Made by a program: the position numbers and the translations under genes. Below are positions 49,301 through 60,837 of a stretch of 64,000 nt of DNA, piece by piece; within the stretch, counting starts at the first letter, position 1; every line of letters begins with the position of its first letter. A model generated the notes under the pieces. The model ran no database searches. It saw nothing but the letters and a program-made list of their open reading frames with translations, and was not told the origin of the DNA. This DNA comes from Calliopsis andreniformis (Eukaryota; Arthropoda; Insecta; Hymenoptera; Andrenidae): NCBI RefSeq assembly GCF_051401765.1, contig NW_027480423.1:12090001-12154000 (forward strand), in the 5' to 3' direction.

Positions 49301-50917
49301 TCATACTGGTTGCAATTATTCGTTTTATACGATGGAAAACTGTTGTATTTATATTGTATTTGATGCTTCTGGCGTTGACTTCTAAGGCACTAACTATTCG
49401 ATCTGGTGGGGCAACGCCCTAGAGTGAAGCCTAGGTTGCCCGGAACGTAGAATTGGCCATCACTTTCAAACTGGTTGCAATTATTCCTGTTATATTATGG
49501 AAACACTGTTGTATTTTTATTGCATTTTATGCTTCGGGCGTTGACTACTAAGGCCCTAACTATTCAATCTGTTGGAGCAACGCCCTAGGGTGAAGCCCAG
49601 GTTGCTCGGAAAGTAGAAATGACCATAAGTTTCGTACTGGTTGCAATTATTCGTATTATACGATGGAAAAATTGCTGTATTTATATTGTATTTTATGCTT
49701 CTGGCGTTGACTTCTAAGGACCTAGCTGTTCGATCTAGTGGAGCAACGCAATAGAGTGAAGCCTAGGTTGCCCGGAATGGAGAAATGACCATCATGGTTC
49801 AAACTGGTTGCAATTAATCCTTTTATACGATGGAAAAGCTGTTGTATTTATATCGTATTTTATGCTTCTGGCGATTACTTCTAAGGACCTAACTATTCGA
49901 TCTGGTGGAGCAACGCCCTAGAGTGAAGCCTAGGTTGCTCGGAATATGGAAATGACCATAACTTTCACACTGGTTGCAATTATTCGTTTTATACGATGGA
50001 AACACTGTTGTATTTATATTGTATTTTATGCCTCTGGCGTTGACTTCTGAGGCCGTAGCTATTCGATGTGGTGGAAGAACGCCATACAGTGAAGCCTAGG
50101 TTGCCCGGAACGTAGAAGTGACCATTACTTTCACACTGTTTGCAATTATTCCTTTTATATGATGGAAAAGCTGTTGTAATTATATCGTATTTTATGCTCC
50201 TGGCGTTGACTTCTAAGGACCTAACTATTCGATCTGGTGGAGCAACGCCCTAGAGTGAAGCCTAGGTTGCTCGGAATGTAGAAATGACCATAACTTCCGC
50301 ACTGATTGCAATAATTCGTTTTATACGATGGAAAACTGTTGTATTTATATTGTATTTGATGCTTCTGGCGTTGACTTCTAAGGCACTAACTATTCGATCT
50401 GGTGGAGCAACGCCCTAGAGTGAAGCCTAGGTTGACCGGAACGTAGAACTGGCCACCACTTTCAAACTGGTCGCAATTATTCCTGTTATATGATGGAAAC
50501 ACTGTCGTATTTTTTTTGCATTTTATGGTTCGGGCGTAGACTTCTAAGGCCCTAACTATTCAATCTGTTGGAGCAACGCCCTAGGGTGAAGCCTAGGTTG
50601 CTCGGAAGGTAGAAGTGACCATAAGTTTCATACTGGTTGCAATTATTCGTTTGATACGATGGAAAACTGTTGTATTTATATTGTATTTGACGCTTCTGGC
50701 GTTGACTTCTAAGGCACTAACTATTCGATCTGGTGGAGCAACGCCCTAGAGTGAAGCCTAGGTTGCCCGGAACGTAGCGTTGGCCACCACTTTCAAACTG
50801 GTCGCAATTATTCCTGTTATATGATGGAAACACTGTCGTATTTTTTTTGCATTTTATGGTTCGGGCGTAGACCTATAAGGCCCTAACTATTCAATCTGTT
50901 GGAGCAACGCCCTAGGG
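46321..50917 (+). repeat. Three related HOR units: about 1651, 1326 and 1658 bp
   Basis: CTCGGAATATGG occurs at 46,961, 48,612 and 49,938, and GACCTATAAGG at 47,886, 49,212 and 50,870. These give steps of 1,651, 1,326 and 1,658 bp, or ten, eight and ten monomers. The middle unit lacks two monomers. At 48,630-48,690 a monomer begins as CACACTGGTTGC and continues as AATAATTCGTTTTACACG with GAAAACTG, joining two monomers that are 332 bp apart in the full unit. The first unit has a 7-bp deletion in ATGACTTCACACTG at about 47,141. Confidence 0.8.
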
Positions 50918-51603
50918 TGAAGCGTAGGTTGCTCGGAAGGTAGAAGTGACCATAAGTTTCATACTGGTTGCAATTATTCGTTTTATACGATGGAAAAAGT
51001 GCTGTATTTACATTGTATTTTATGATTCTGGCGTTGACTTCTAAGGACCTAGCTGTTCGATCTAGTGGAGCAACGCCCTAGAGTGAAGCCTAGGTTGCCC
51101 GGAAAGGAGAAATGACCATCATGGTTCAAACTGGTTCCAATTAATCCTTTTATACGATGGAAAAGCTGTTGTATTTATATCGTATTTTATGCTTCTGGCG
51201 TTTACTTTTAAGGACCTAACTATTCGATCTGGTGGAGCAACGCCCTAGAGTGAAGCCTAGGTTGCTCGGAATGTAGAAATGACCATAACTTTCACACTGA
51301 TTGCAATAATTCGTTTTATACGATGGAAAAACTGTTGTATTTTTTTGCACTTTATGGTTCGGGCGTTGACTTCTATGGCCCTGACTATTCAATCCGTTAG
51401 AGCAACGCCCTAGGGTGAAGCCTAGGTTGCTCGGAAAGTAGAAATGGCCATAAGTTTAATACTGGTTGCAATTATTTGTTTTATACGATGGAAAACTGTT
51501 GTATTTATATAGTATTTGATGCTTCTGGCGTTGACTTCTAAGGCACTAACTATTCGATCTGGTGGAGCAACGCCCTAGAGTGAAGCCTAGGTTGCCGGAA
51601 CGT
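50918..51603 (+). repeat. Mosaic segment alpha, copy 1
   Basis: Starts at GAAGCGTAGGTTGC and includes GAAAAAGTGCTG, a C monomer, and an A/B chimera with GTATTTTTTTGCAC. It matches 55,564-56,249 at an offset of 4,646 and 61,042-61,727 a further 5,478 bp on. Shared private changes include CCGTTAGAGC, TATATAGTATTTGATGC and the one-base deletion in GGTTGCCGGAACG. Confidence 0.8.
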
Positions 51604-52575
51604 AGAATTGGCCATCACTTTCAAACTGGTCGCAATTATTCCTGTTATATGATGGAAACACTGTTGTATTTTTTTTGCATTTTATGGTTCGGGCGTAGAC
51701 TTCTAAGACCCTAACTATTCAATCTGTTGGAGCAACGCCCTAGGGTGAAGCCTAGGTTGCTCGGAAAGTAGAAATGACCATAAGTTTCATACTGGTTGCA
51801 ATTATTCGTTTTATACGATGGAAAACTGTTGTATTTATATTGTATTTTATGCTTCTGGCGTTGACTTCTAAGGCACTAACTATTCGATCTGGAGGAACAA
51901 CGCCCTAGGTTAAAGCCCAGATTGCGCTGAACGTAGAAATGACCATAACTTTCACACTGTTTGCAATTGTTCCTTTTATACGATGGAAAAGCTGTTGTAT
52001 TTATATCGTATTTTATGCCCCTGGCGTTGACTTCTAAGGACCTAACTATTCGATCTGGTGGAGCAACGCCCTGGAGTGAAACCTGGGTTGCCCGGAACGT
52101 AGAAATGACCACTACTATCACACTGGTTGCAAATTATTCCTGCTATACGATGGAAAAACTGTTGTACTTTGATTGCATTTTATGCTTCTGGCGTTCACTT
52201 CTTAGGCCCTAACTATTCGATCTGGTGGAACAACGGCCTAGGGTGAAGCCTAGGTTGCCCGGAACGTAGAAATGACCATAACTTTCACACTGGTTGCAAT
52301 TATTTGTTTTATGCGATGGAATAGCTGTTGTATTTATATCGTATTTTATGCTCCTGGCGTTGACTTCTAAGGCACTAACTATTCGATCTGGTGGAGCAAC
52401 GCCCTAGAGTGAAGCCTAGGTTGCCCGGAACGTAGAATTGGCCACCACTTTCAAACTGGTCGCAATTACTCCTGTTATATAATGGAAACACTGTTGTATT
52501 TTTATTGCATTTTATGCTTCGTTCGTAGACTTCTAAGGCCCTAACTATTCAATCTGTTGGAGCAACGCCCTAGGG
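51604..52575 (+). repeat. Mosaic segment beta, copy 1
   Basis: Carries TCTGGAGGAACAACG, GCCCAGATTGCGCTG and TTGTACTTTGATTGC. It recurs at 54,588-55,563 (offset 2,988, 18 monomers) and in part at 58,017-58,500 (a further 3,153 bp, 19 monomers less one base). Two overlapping open frames of 81 and 83 codons on opposite strands recur with it. They are by-products of the duplicated repeat, not genes. Confidence 0.82.
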
Positions 52576-54376
52576 TGAAGCCTAGGTTGCTCGGAAAGTG
52601 GAAATGACCATAAGTTTCATACTCGTTGCAATTATTCGTTTTATACGATGGAAAAGCTGTTGTATTTATATTGTAATTTATGGTTCTGGCGTTGACTTCT
52701 AAGGCACTAACTTTTCGATCTGGTGGAGCTACGCCCTAGAGTGAAGCTTAGGTTGCCCGGAACGTAGAATTGGCCATCACTTTCAAACTGGTTGCAATTA
52801 TTCCTGTTATATTATGGAAACACTGTTGTATTTTTATTGTATTTTATACTTCAGGCGTTGACTTCTGAGGCCGTAGCTATTCGATGTGGTGGAAGAACGC
52901 CATACAGTGAAGCCTAGGTTGCCCGGAACGTAGAAATGACCATTACTTTCACACTGTTTGCAATTATTCCTTTTATACGATGGAAAAGCTGTTGTATTTA
53001 TATCGTATTTTATTCTTCTGGCGTTTACTTCTAAGGACCTAACTATTCGATCTGGTGGAGCAACGTCCTAGAGTGAAGCCTAGGTTGCTCGCAATGTGGA
53101 AATGACCATAACTTTCACACTGCTTGCAATTACTCGTTTTATACGATGGAAAAACTGTTGTATTTATATTGTATTTTATGCTTCTGTCGTTGACTTCTAA
53201 GGCACTAACTATTCGATCTGGTGGAGCAACGCCCTAGAGTGAAGCCTAGGCTGCCCGGAACGTAGAATTGGCCATCACTTTCAAACTGGTCGAAATTATT
53301 CCTGTTATATGATGGAGACACTGTTGTATTTTTTTTGCATTTTATGGTTCGGTCGTAGACTTCTAAGGCCATAACTATTCAATCTGTTGGAGCAACGCCC
53401 TAGGGTGAAGCCTAGGTTGCTCGGAAAGTAGAAATGACCATAAGTTTCATACTCGTTGCAATTATTCGTTTTATACGATGGAAAAGCTGTTGTATTTATA
53501 TTGTAATTTATGCTTCTGGCGTTGACTTCTAAGACACTAACTATTCGATCTGGTGGAGCTACGCCCTAGAGTGAAGCTTAGGTTGCCCGGAACGTAGAAT
53601 TGGCCATCACTTTCAAACTGGTTGCAATTATTCCTGTTATATTATGGAAACACTGTTGTATTTTTATTGTATTTTATACTTCAGGCGTTGACTTCTGAGG
53701 CCGTAGCTATTCGATGTGGTGGAAGAACGCCATACAGTGAAGCCTAGGTTGCCCGGAACGTAGAAATGACCATTACTTTCACACTGTTTGCAATTATTCC
53801 TTTTATACGATGGAAAAGCTGTTGTATTTATATCGTATTTTATTCTTCTGGCGTTTACTTCTAAGGACCTAACTATTCGATCTGGTGGAGCAACGCCCTA
53901 GAGAGAAGCCTAGGTTGCCCGGAACGTAGAATTGGCCATCACTTTCAAACTGGTTGCACTTATTCCTGTTATATGATGGAAACACTGTTGTATTTTTTTT
54001 GCATTTTATGTTTCGGGCGCTGACTTCTAAGGCCCTAACTATTCAGTCTGTTGGAGCAAGGCGCTAGGGTGAAGCCTAGGTTGCTCTGAAAGTAGAAATG
54101 ACCATAAGTTTAATACTGGTTGCAATTACTCGTTTAATACGATGGAAAAGCGGTTGTATTGATATTGTATTTTATGCTTCTAGCGTTGACTTCTAAGGCA
54201 CTATCTATTCGATCTGGTGGAGCGACGCCCTAGAGAGAAGCCTAGGTTGCCCGGAACGTAGAATTGGCCATCACTTTCAAACTGGTTGCAATTATTCCTG
54301 TTATATGAGGGAAACACTGTTGTATTTTTTTTGCATTTTATGGTTCGGGCGTTGACTTCTAAGGCCCTAACTATTC
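52576..54376 (+). repeat. Mosaic segment gamma, copy 1, with internal 5-mer
   Basis: Matches the end of the window (62,200-64,000) at an offset of 9,624, and 56,724-58,020 at an offset of 4,148 for its first 1.3 kb. Inside it, GTAATTTATG followed by GAGCTACGCC occurs at 52,673 and 53,503. The 830-bp step is a five-monomer repeat. Other markers are AAGACACTAAC at 53,531 and GGAGCAAGGCGC near 54,055. Confidence 0.82.
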
Positions 54377-55563
54377 AATCCGTTGGAGCAACGCCCTAGG
54401 GTGAAGCCTAGGTTCCTCGGAAAGTAGAAATGACCATAAGTTTCATCCTGGTTGCAATTATTTGTTTCATACGATGGAAAAACTGTTGTATTTATATTGT
54501 ATTTTATGCTTCTGGCGTTGACTTCTAAGGCACTAACTATTCGATCTGTTGGAGCAACGCCCTAGAGTGAAGCCTAGGTTGCCCGGAACGTAGAATTGGC
54601 CATCACTTTCAAACTGGTCGCAATTATTCCTGTTATATGATGGAAACACTGTTGTATTTTTTTTGCATTTTATGGTTCGGGCGTAGACTTCTAAGACCCT
54701 AACTATTCAATCTGTTGGAGCAACGCCCTAGGGTGAAGCCTAGGTTGCTCGGAAAGTAGAAATGACCATAAGTTTCATACTGGTTGCAATTATTCGTTTT
54801 ATACGATGGAAAACTGTTGTATTTATATTGTATTTTATGCTTCTGGCGTTGACTTCTAAGGCACTAACTATTCGATCTGGAGGAACAACGCCCTAGGTTA
54901 AAGCCCAGATTGCGCTGAACGTAGAAATGACCATAACTTTCACACTGTTTGCAATTGTTCCTTTTATACGATGGAAAAGCTGTTGTATTTATATCGTATT
55001 TTATGCCCCTGGCGTTGACTTCTAAGGACCTAACTATTCGATCTGGTGGAGCAACGCCCTGGAGTGAAACCTGGGTTGCCCGGAACGTAGAAATGACCAC
55101 TACTATCACACTGGTTGCAAATTATTCCTGCTATACGATGGAAAAACTGTTGTACTTTGATTGCATTTTATGCTTCTGGCGTTCACTTCTTAGGCCCTAA
55201 CTATTCGATCTGGTGGAACAACGGCCTAGGGTGAAGCCTAGGTTGCCCGGAACGTAGAAATGACCATAACTTTCACACTGGTTGCAATTATTTGTTTTAT
55301 GCGATGGAATAGCTGTTGTATTTATATCGTATTTTATGCTCCTGGCGTTGACTTCTAAGGCACTAACTATTCGATCTGGTGGAGCAACGCCCTAGAGTGA
55401 AGCCTAGGTTGCCCGGAACGTAGAATTGGCCACCACTTTCAAACTGGTCGCAATTACTCCTGTTATATAATGGAAACACTGTTGTATTTTTATTGCATTT
55501 TATGCTTCGTTCGTAGACTTCTAAGGCCCTAACTATTCAATCTGTTGGAGCAACGCCCTAGGG
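54377..55563 (+). repeat. Lead-in monomers and mosaic segment beta, copy 2
   Basis: After about 200 bp of A/B monomers, segment beta repeats from about 54,588 to 55,563. It ends at GCCCTAGGGTGAAGCG, where segment alpha starts. Here beta precedes alpha, whereas in copy 1 alpha precedes beta, so the mosaic order was rearranged. Confidence 0.78.
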
Positions 55564-58020
55564 TGAAGCGTAGGTTGCTCGGAAGGTAGAAGTGACCATA
55601 AGTTTCATACTGGTTGCAATTATTCGTTTTATACGATGGAAAAAGTGCTGTATTTAGATTGTATTTTATGATTCTGGCGTTGACTTCTAAGGACCTAGCT
55701 GTTCGATCTAGTGGAGCAACGCCCTAGAGTGAAGCCTAGGTTGCCCGGAAAGGAGAAATGACCATCATGGTTCAAACTGGTTGCAATTAATCCTTTTATA
55801 CGATGGAAAAGCTGTTGTATTTATATCGTATTTTATGCTTCTGGCGTTTACTTTTAAGGACCTAACTATTCCATCTGGTGGAGCAACGCCCTAGAGTGAA
55901 GCCTAGGTTGCTCGGAATGTAGAAATGACCATAACTTTCACACTGATTGCAATAATTCGTTTTATACGATGGAAAAACTGTTGTATTTTTTTGCACTTTA
56001 TGGTTCGGGCGTTGACTTCTATGGCCCTGACTATTCAATCCGTTAGAGCAACGCCCTAGGGTGAAGCCTAGGTTGCTCGGAAAGTAGAAATGGCCATAAG
56101 TTTAATACTGGTTGCAATTATTTGTTTTATACGATGGAAAACTGTTGTATTTATATAGTATTTGATGCTTCTGGCGTTGACTTCTAAGGCACTAACTATT
56201 CGATCTGGTGGAGCAACGCCCTAGAGTGAAGCCTAGGTTGCCGGAACGTAGAATTGGCCATCACTTTCAAACTGGTCGCAATTATTCCTGTTATATGATG
56301 GAAACACTGTTGTATTTTTTTTGCATTTTATGGTTCGGGCGTAGACTTCTAAGGCCCTAACTATTCAATCTGTTGGAGCAACGCCGTAGGGTGAAGCCTA
56401 GGTTGCTCGGAAAGTAGAAACGACCATAAGTTTCATACTGGTTGCAAATATTCGTTTTATACGATGGAAAAACTGTTGTATTTATATTGTATTTTATGCT
56501 TCTGTCGTTGACTTCTAAGGCACTAACTATTCGATCTGGTGGAGCAACGCCCTAGGGTGAAGCCTAGGCTGCCCGGAACGTAGAATTGGCCATCACTTTC
56601 AAACTGGTCGAAATTATTCCTGCTATATGATGGAAACACTGTTGTATTTTTTCTGCATTTTATGGTTCGGGCGTAGACTTCTAAGGCCCTAACTATTCAA
56701 TCTGTTGGAGCAACGCCCTAGGGTGAAGCCTAGGTTGCTCGGAAAGTGGAAATGACCATAAGTTTCATACTCGTTGCAATTATTCGTTTTATACGATGGA
56801 AAAGCTGTTGTATTTATATTGTAATTTATGGTTCTGGCGTTGACTTCTAAGGCACTAACTTTTCGATCTGGTGGAGCTACGCCCTAGAGTGAAGCTTAGG
56901 TTGCCCGGAACGTAGAATTGGCCATCACTTTCAAACTGGTTGCAATTATTCCTGTTATATTATGGAAACACTGTTGTATTTTTATTGTATTTTATACTTC
57001 AGGCGTTGACTTCTGAGGCCGTAGCTATTCGATGTGGTGGAAGAACGCCATACAGTGAAGCCTAGGTTGCCCGGAACGTAGAAATGACCATTACTTTCAC
57101 ACTGTTTGCAATTATTCCTTTTATACGATGGAAAAGCTGTTGTATTTATATCGTATTTTATTCTTCTGCCGTTTACTTCTAAGGACCTAACTATTCGATC
57201 TGGTGGAGCAACGTCCTAGAGTGAAGCCTAGGTTGCTCGCAATGTGGAAATGACCATAACTTTCACACTGCTTGCAATTACTCGTTTTATACGATGGAAA
57301 AACTGTTGTATTTATATTGTATTTTATGCTTCTGTCGTTGACTTCTAAGGCACTAACTATTCGATCTGGTGGAGCAACGCCCTAGAGTGAAGCCTAGGCT
57401 GCCCGGAACGTAGAATTGGCCATCACTTTCAAACTGGTCGAAATTATTCCTGTTATATGATGGAAACACTGTTGTATTTTTTTTGCATTTTATGGTTCGG
57501 TCGTAGACTTCTAAGGCCATAACTATTCAATCTGTTGGAGCAACGCCCTAGGGTGAAGCCTAGGTTGCTCGGAAAGTAGAAATGACCATAAGTTTCATAC
57601 TCGTTGCAATTATTCGTTTTATACGATGGAAAAGCTGTTGTATTTATATTGTAATTTATGCTTCTGGCGTTGACTTCTAAGACACTAACTATTCGATCTG
57701 GTGGAGCTACGCCCTAGAGTGAAGCTTAGGTTGCCCGGAACGTAGAATTGGCCATCACTTTCAAACTGGTTGCAATTATTCCTGTTATATTATGGAAACA
57801 CTGTTGTATTTTTATTGTATTTTATACTTCAGGCGTTGACTTCTGAGGCCGTAGCTATTCGATGTGGTGGAAGAACGCCATACAGTGAAGCCTAGGTTGC
57901 CCGGAACGTAGAAATGACCATTACTTTCACACTGTTTGCAATTATTCCTTTTATACGATGGAAAAGCTGTTGTATTTATATCGTATTTTATTCTTCTGGC
58001 GTTTACTTCTAAGGACCTAA
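55564..58020 (+). repeat. Mosaic alpha + gamma, copy 2
   Basis: Alpha (55,564-56,400) runs directly into gamma (56,724-58,020) without the three-monomer net excess present in copy 1. The offset to copy 1 changes from 4,646 to 4,148, a difference of exactly 498 bp. From about 55,360 to 58,020 it aligns with 60,838-63,496 over about 16 monomers. It ends inside an E/C-type monomer that switches to beta sequence. Confidence 0.82.
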
Positions 58021-60837
58021 CTATTCGATCTGGAGGAACAACGCCCTAGGTTAAAGCCCAGATTGCGCTGAACGTAGAAATGACCATAACTTTCACACTG
58101 TTTGCAATTGTTCCTTTTATACGATGGAAAAGCTGTTGTATTTATATCGTATTTTATGCCCCTGGCGTTGACTTCTAAGGACCTAACTATTCGATCTGGT
58201 GGAGCAACGCCCTGGAGTGAAACCTGGGTTGCCCGGAACGTAGAAATGACCACTACTATCACACTGGTTGCAAATTATTCCTGCTATACGATGGAAAAAC
58301 TGTTGTACTTTGATTGCATTTTATGCTTCTGGCGTTCACTTCTTAGGCCCTAACTATTCGATCTGGTGGAACAACGGCCTAGGGTGAAGCCTAGGTTGCC
58401 CGGAACGTAGAAATGACCATAACTTTCACACTGGTTGCAATTATTTGTTTTATGCGATGGAATAGCTGTTGTATTTATATCGTATTTTATGCTTCTGGCG
58501 TTGACTTCTTAGGCCCTAACTATTCCATCTGGTGGAACAACGCCCTAGAGTAAAGCCCAGGTTTCGCGGAACGTAGAAATGAGTATAACTTTCACACTGG
58601 TAGCAATTATTCCTGTTATATGATGGAAACACTGTTGTATTTTTTTTGCATTTTAAGGTTCGGGCGTAGACTTCTAAGGCCCTAACTATTCAATCTGTTG
58701 GAGCAACGCCCTAGGGTGAAGCCTAGGTTGCTCGGAAAGTAGAAATGACCATAAGTTTCATACTCGTTGCAATTATTCGTTTTATACGATGGAAAAGCTG
58801 TTGTATTTATATTGTAATTTATGCTTCTGGCGTTGACTTCTAAGGCCCTAGCTGTTCGATCTAGTGGAGCAACGCCCTACAGTGAAGCCTAGGTTGCCCG
58901 GAAAGGAGAAATGACCATCATGGTTCAAACTGGTTGCAATTAATCCTTTTATACGATGGAAAAGCTGTTGTATTTATTTCGTATTTTATGCTTCTGGCGT
59001 TTACTTCTAAGGACCTAACTATTCGATCTGGTGGAGCAACGTCCTAGAGTGAAGCCTAGGTTGCTCGGAATGTGAAAATGACCATAACTTTCACACTGGT
59101 TGCAATTACTCGTTTTATACGATGGAAACGCTGTTGTATTTATATTGTATTTTATGCCTCTGGCGTTGACTTCTAAGGCACTATCTATTCGATCTGGTGG
59201 AGCAACGCCCTAGAGAGAAGCCTAGGTTGCCCGGAACGTAGAATTGGCCATCACTCTCAAACTGGTTGCACTTATTCCTGTTATATGATGGAAACACTGT
59301 TTTATTTTTTTTGCATTTTATGGTTCGGGCGTTCACTTCTAAGGTCCTAACTATTCAATGTGTTGGAACAACGCCCTAGGGTGAAGCCTAGCTTGCTCGG
59401 AAAGTAGTAATGACCATAAGTTTCATACTGGTTGCAATTATTCGTTTTATACGATGGAAACACTGTTGTATTTTTATTGCATTTTATGCTTCGGGCGTTG
59501 ACTTCTAAGGCCCTAACTATTCAATCTGTTGGAGCAACGCCCTAGGGTGAAGCCTAGGTTGCTCGGAAAGTAGAAATGACCATAAGTTTCATACTGGTTG
59601 CAATTATTCGTTTTATACGATGGAAAAACTGTTGTATTTATATTGTATTTTATGCTTCTGGCGTTGACTTCTAAGGCACTAACTATTCGATCTGGTGGAG
59701 CAACGCCCTAGAGTGAAGCCTAGGTTGCCCGGAACGTAGAATTGGCCATCTCTTTCAAACTGGTCGCAATTATTCCTGTTATATGATGGAAACACTGTTG
59801 TATTTTTTTTTGCATTTTATGGTTCGGGCCTTGACTTCTAAGGCCCTAACTATTCAATCTGCTGGAGCCACGCCCTAGGGTGAAGCCTAGGTTGCTCGAA
59901 AAGTAGAAATGAACATAAGTTTCATACTGGTTGCAATTATTCGTTTTATACGATGGAAAAACTGTTGTATTTATATTGTATTTTATGCTTCTGGCGTTGA
60001 CTTCTTAGCCCGTAACTATTCGGTCTGGTGGAGCAACGCCCTAGAGTGAAGCCTAGCTTGCCCGGAACGTAGAATTTTCCATCACTTTCAAACTGGTTGC
60101 AATTATTCCTGTTATATGATGGATACACTGTTGTATTTTTATTGCATTTGATGCTTCGGGCGTTGACTTCTAAGGCCCTAACTATTCAATCTGTTGGCCC
60201 AACGCCCTAGGGTGAAGGCTAGCTTGCTCGGAAAGTAGAAATGACCGTCAGTTTCATACTGGTTGCAATTATTCCTTTTATACGATGGAAAAGCTGTTGT
60301 ATTTATATCGTATTTTATGCTCCTGGCGTTGACTTCTAAGGTCCTAACTATTCGATCTGGTGGAGCAACGCCCTAGAGTGAGGCCTAGGTTGCTCGGAAT
60401 GTAGAAATGACCATAACTTTCACACTGGTTGCAATTATTCGTTTTATACGATGGAAACACTGTTGTATTTATATTGTATTTTATGCTTCTGGCGTTGACT
60501 TCTAAGGCACTAACTATTCGATCTGGTGGAGCAACGCCCTAGAGTGAAGCCTAGGTTGCCCGGAACGTAGAATTGGCCATCACTTTCAAACTGGTCGAAA
60601 TTATTCCTGTTATATGATGGAAACACTGTTGTATTTTTTTTGCATTTTATGGTTCGGGCGTAGACTTCTAAGGCCCTAACTATTCAATCTGTTGGAGCAA
60701 CGCCCTAGGGTGAAGCCTATGTTGCTCGGAAAGTAGAAATGACCATAAGTTTCATACTGGTTGCAATTATTCGTTTTATACGATGGAAAACTGTTGTATT
60801 TATATTGTATTTGATGCTTCTGGCGTTGACTTCTAAG
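58021..60837 (+). repeat. Partial beta copy 3 and mixed A/B monomers
   Basis: Starts with beta (TCTGGAGGAACAACG). It continues at about 58,500-58,700 into sequence matching 43.9-44.1 kb (ATTCCATCTGG, GCCCAGGTTTCGCGG). A C monomer follows near 58,917. At 59,200-59,300 it resembles 53.9 kb (CCTAGAGAGAAG, GCACTTATTCC). Between about 59,410 and 60,250 the monomers are closer to Domain I, including an A/B chimera at about 59,413-59,578 and an A2-like 3' half (TTCTTAGCCCG) near 60,000. Confidence 0.7.

Noticed and set aside
51876..52212. 81- and 83-codon overlapping frames on opposite strands, repeated at 54,864 and 58,017
   Set aside because: They lie in the duplicated beta segment and are made entirely of satellite monomer sequence. 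Their recurrence reflects segmental duplication.
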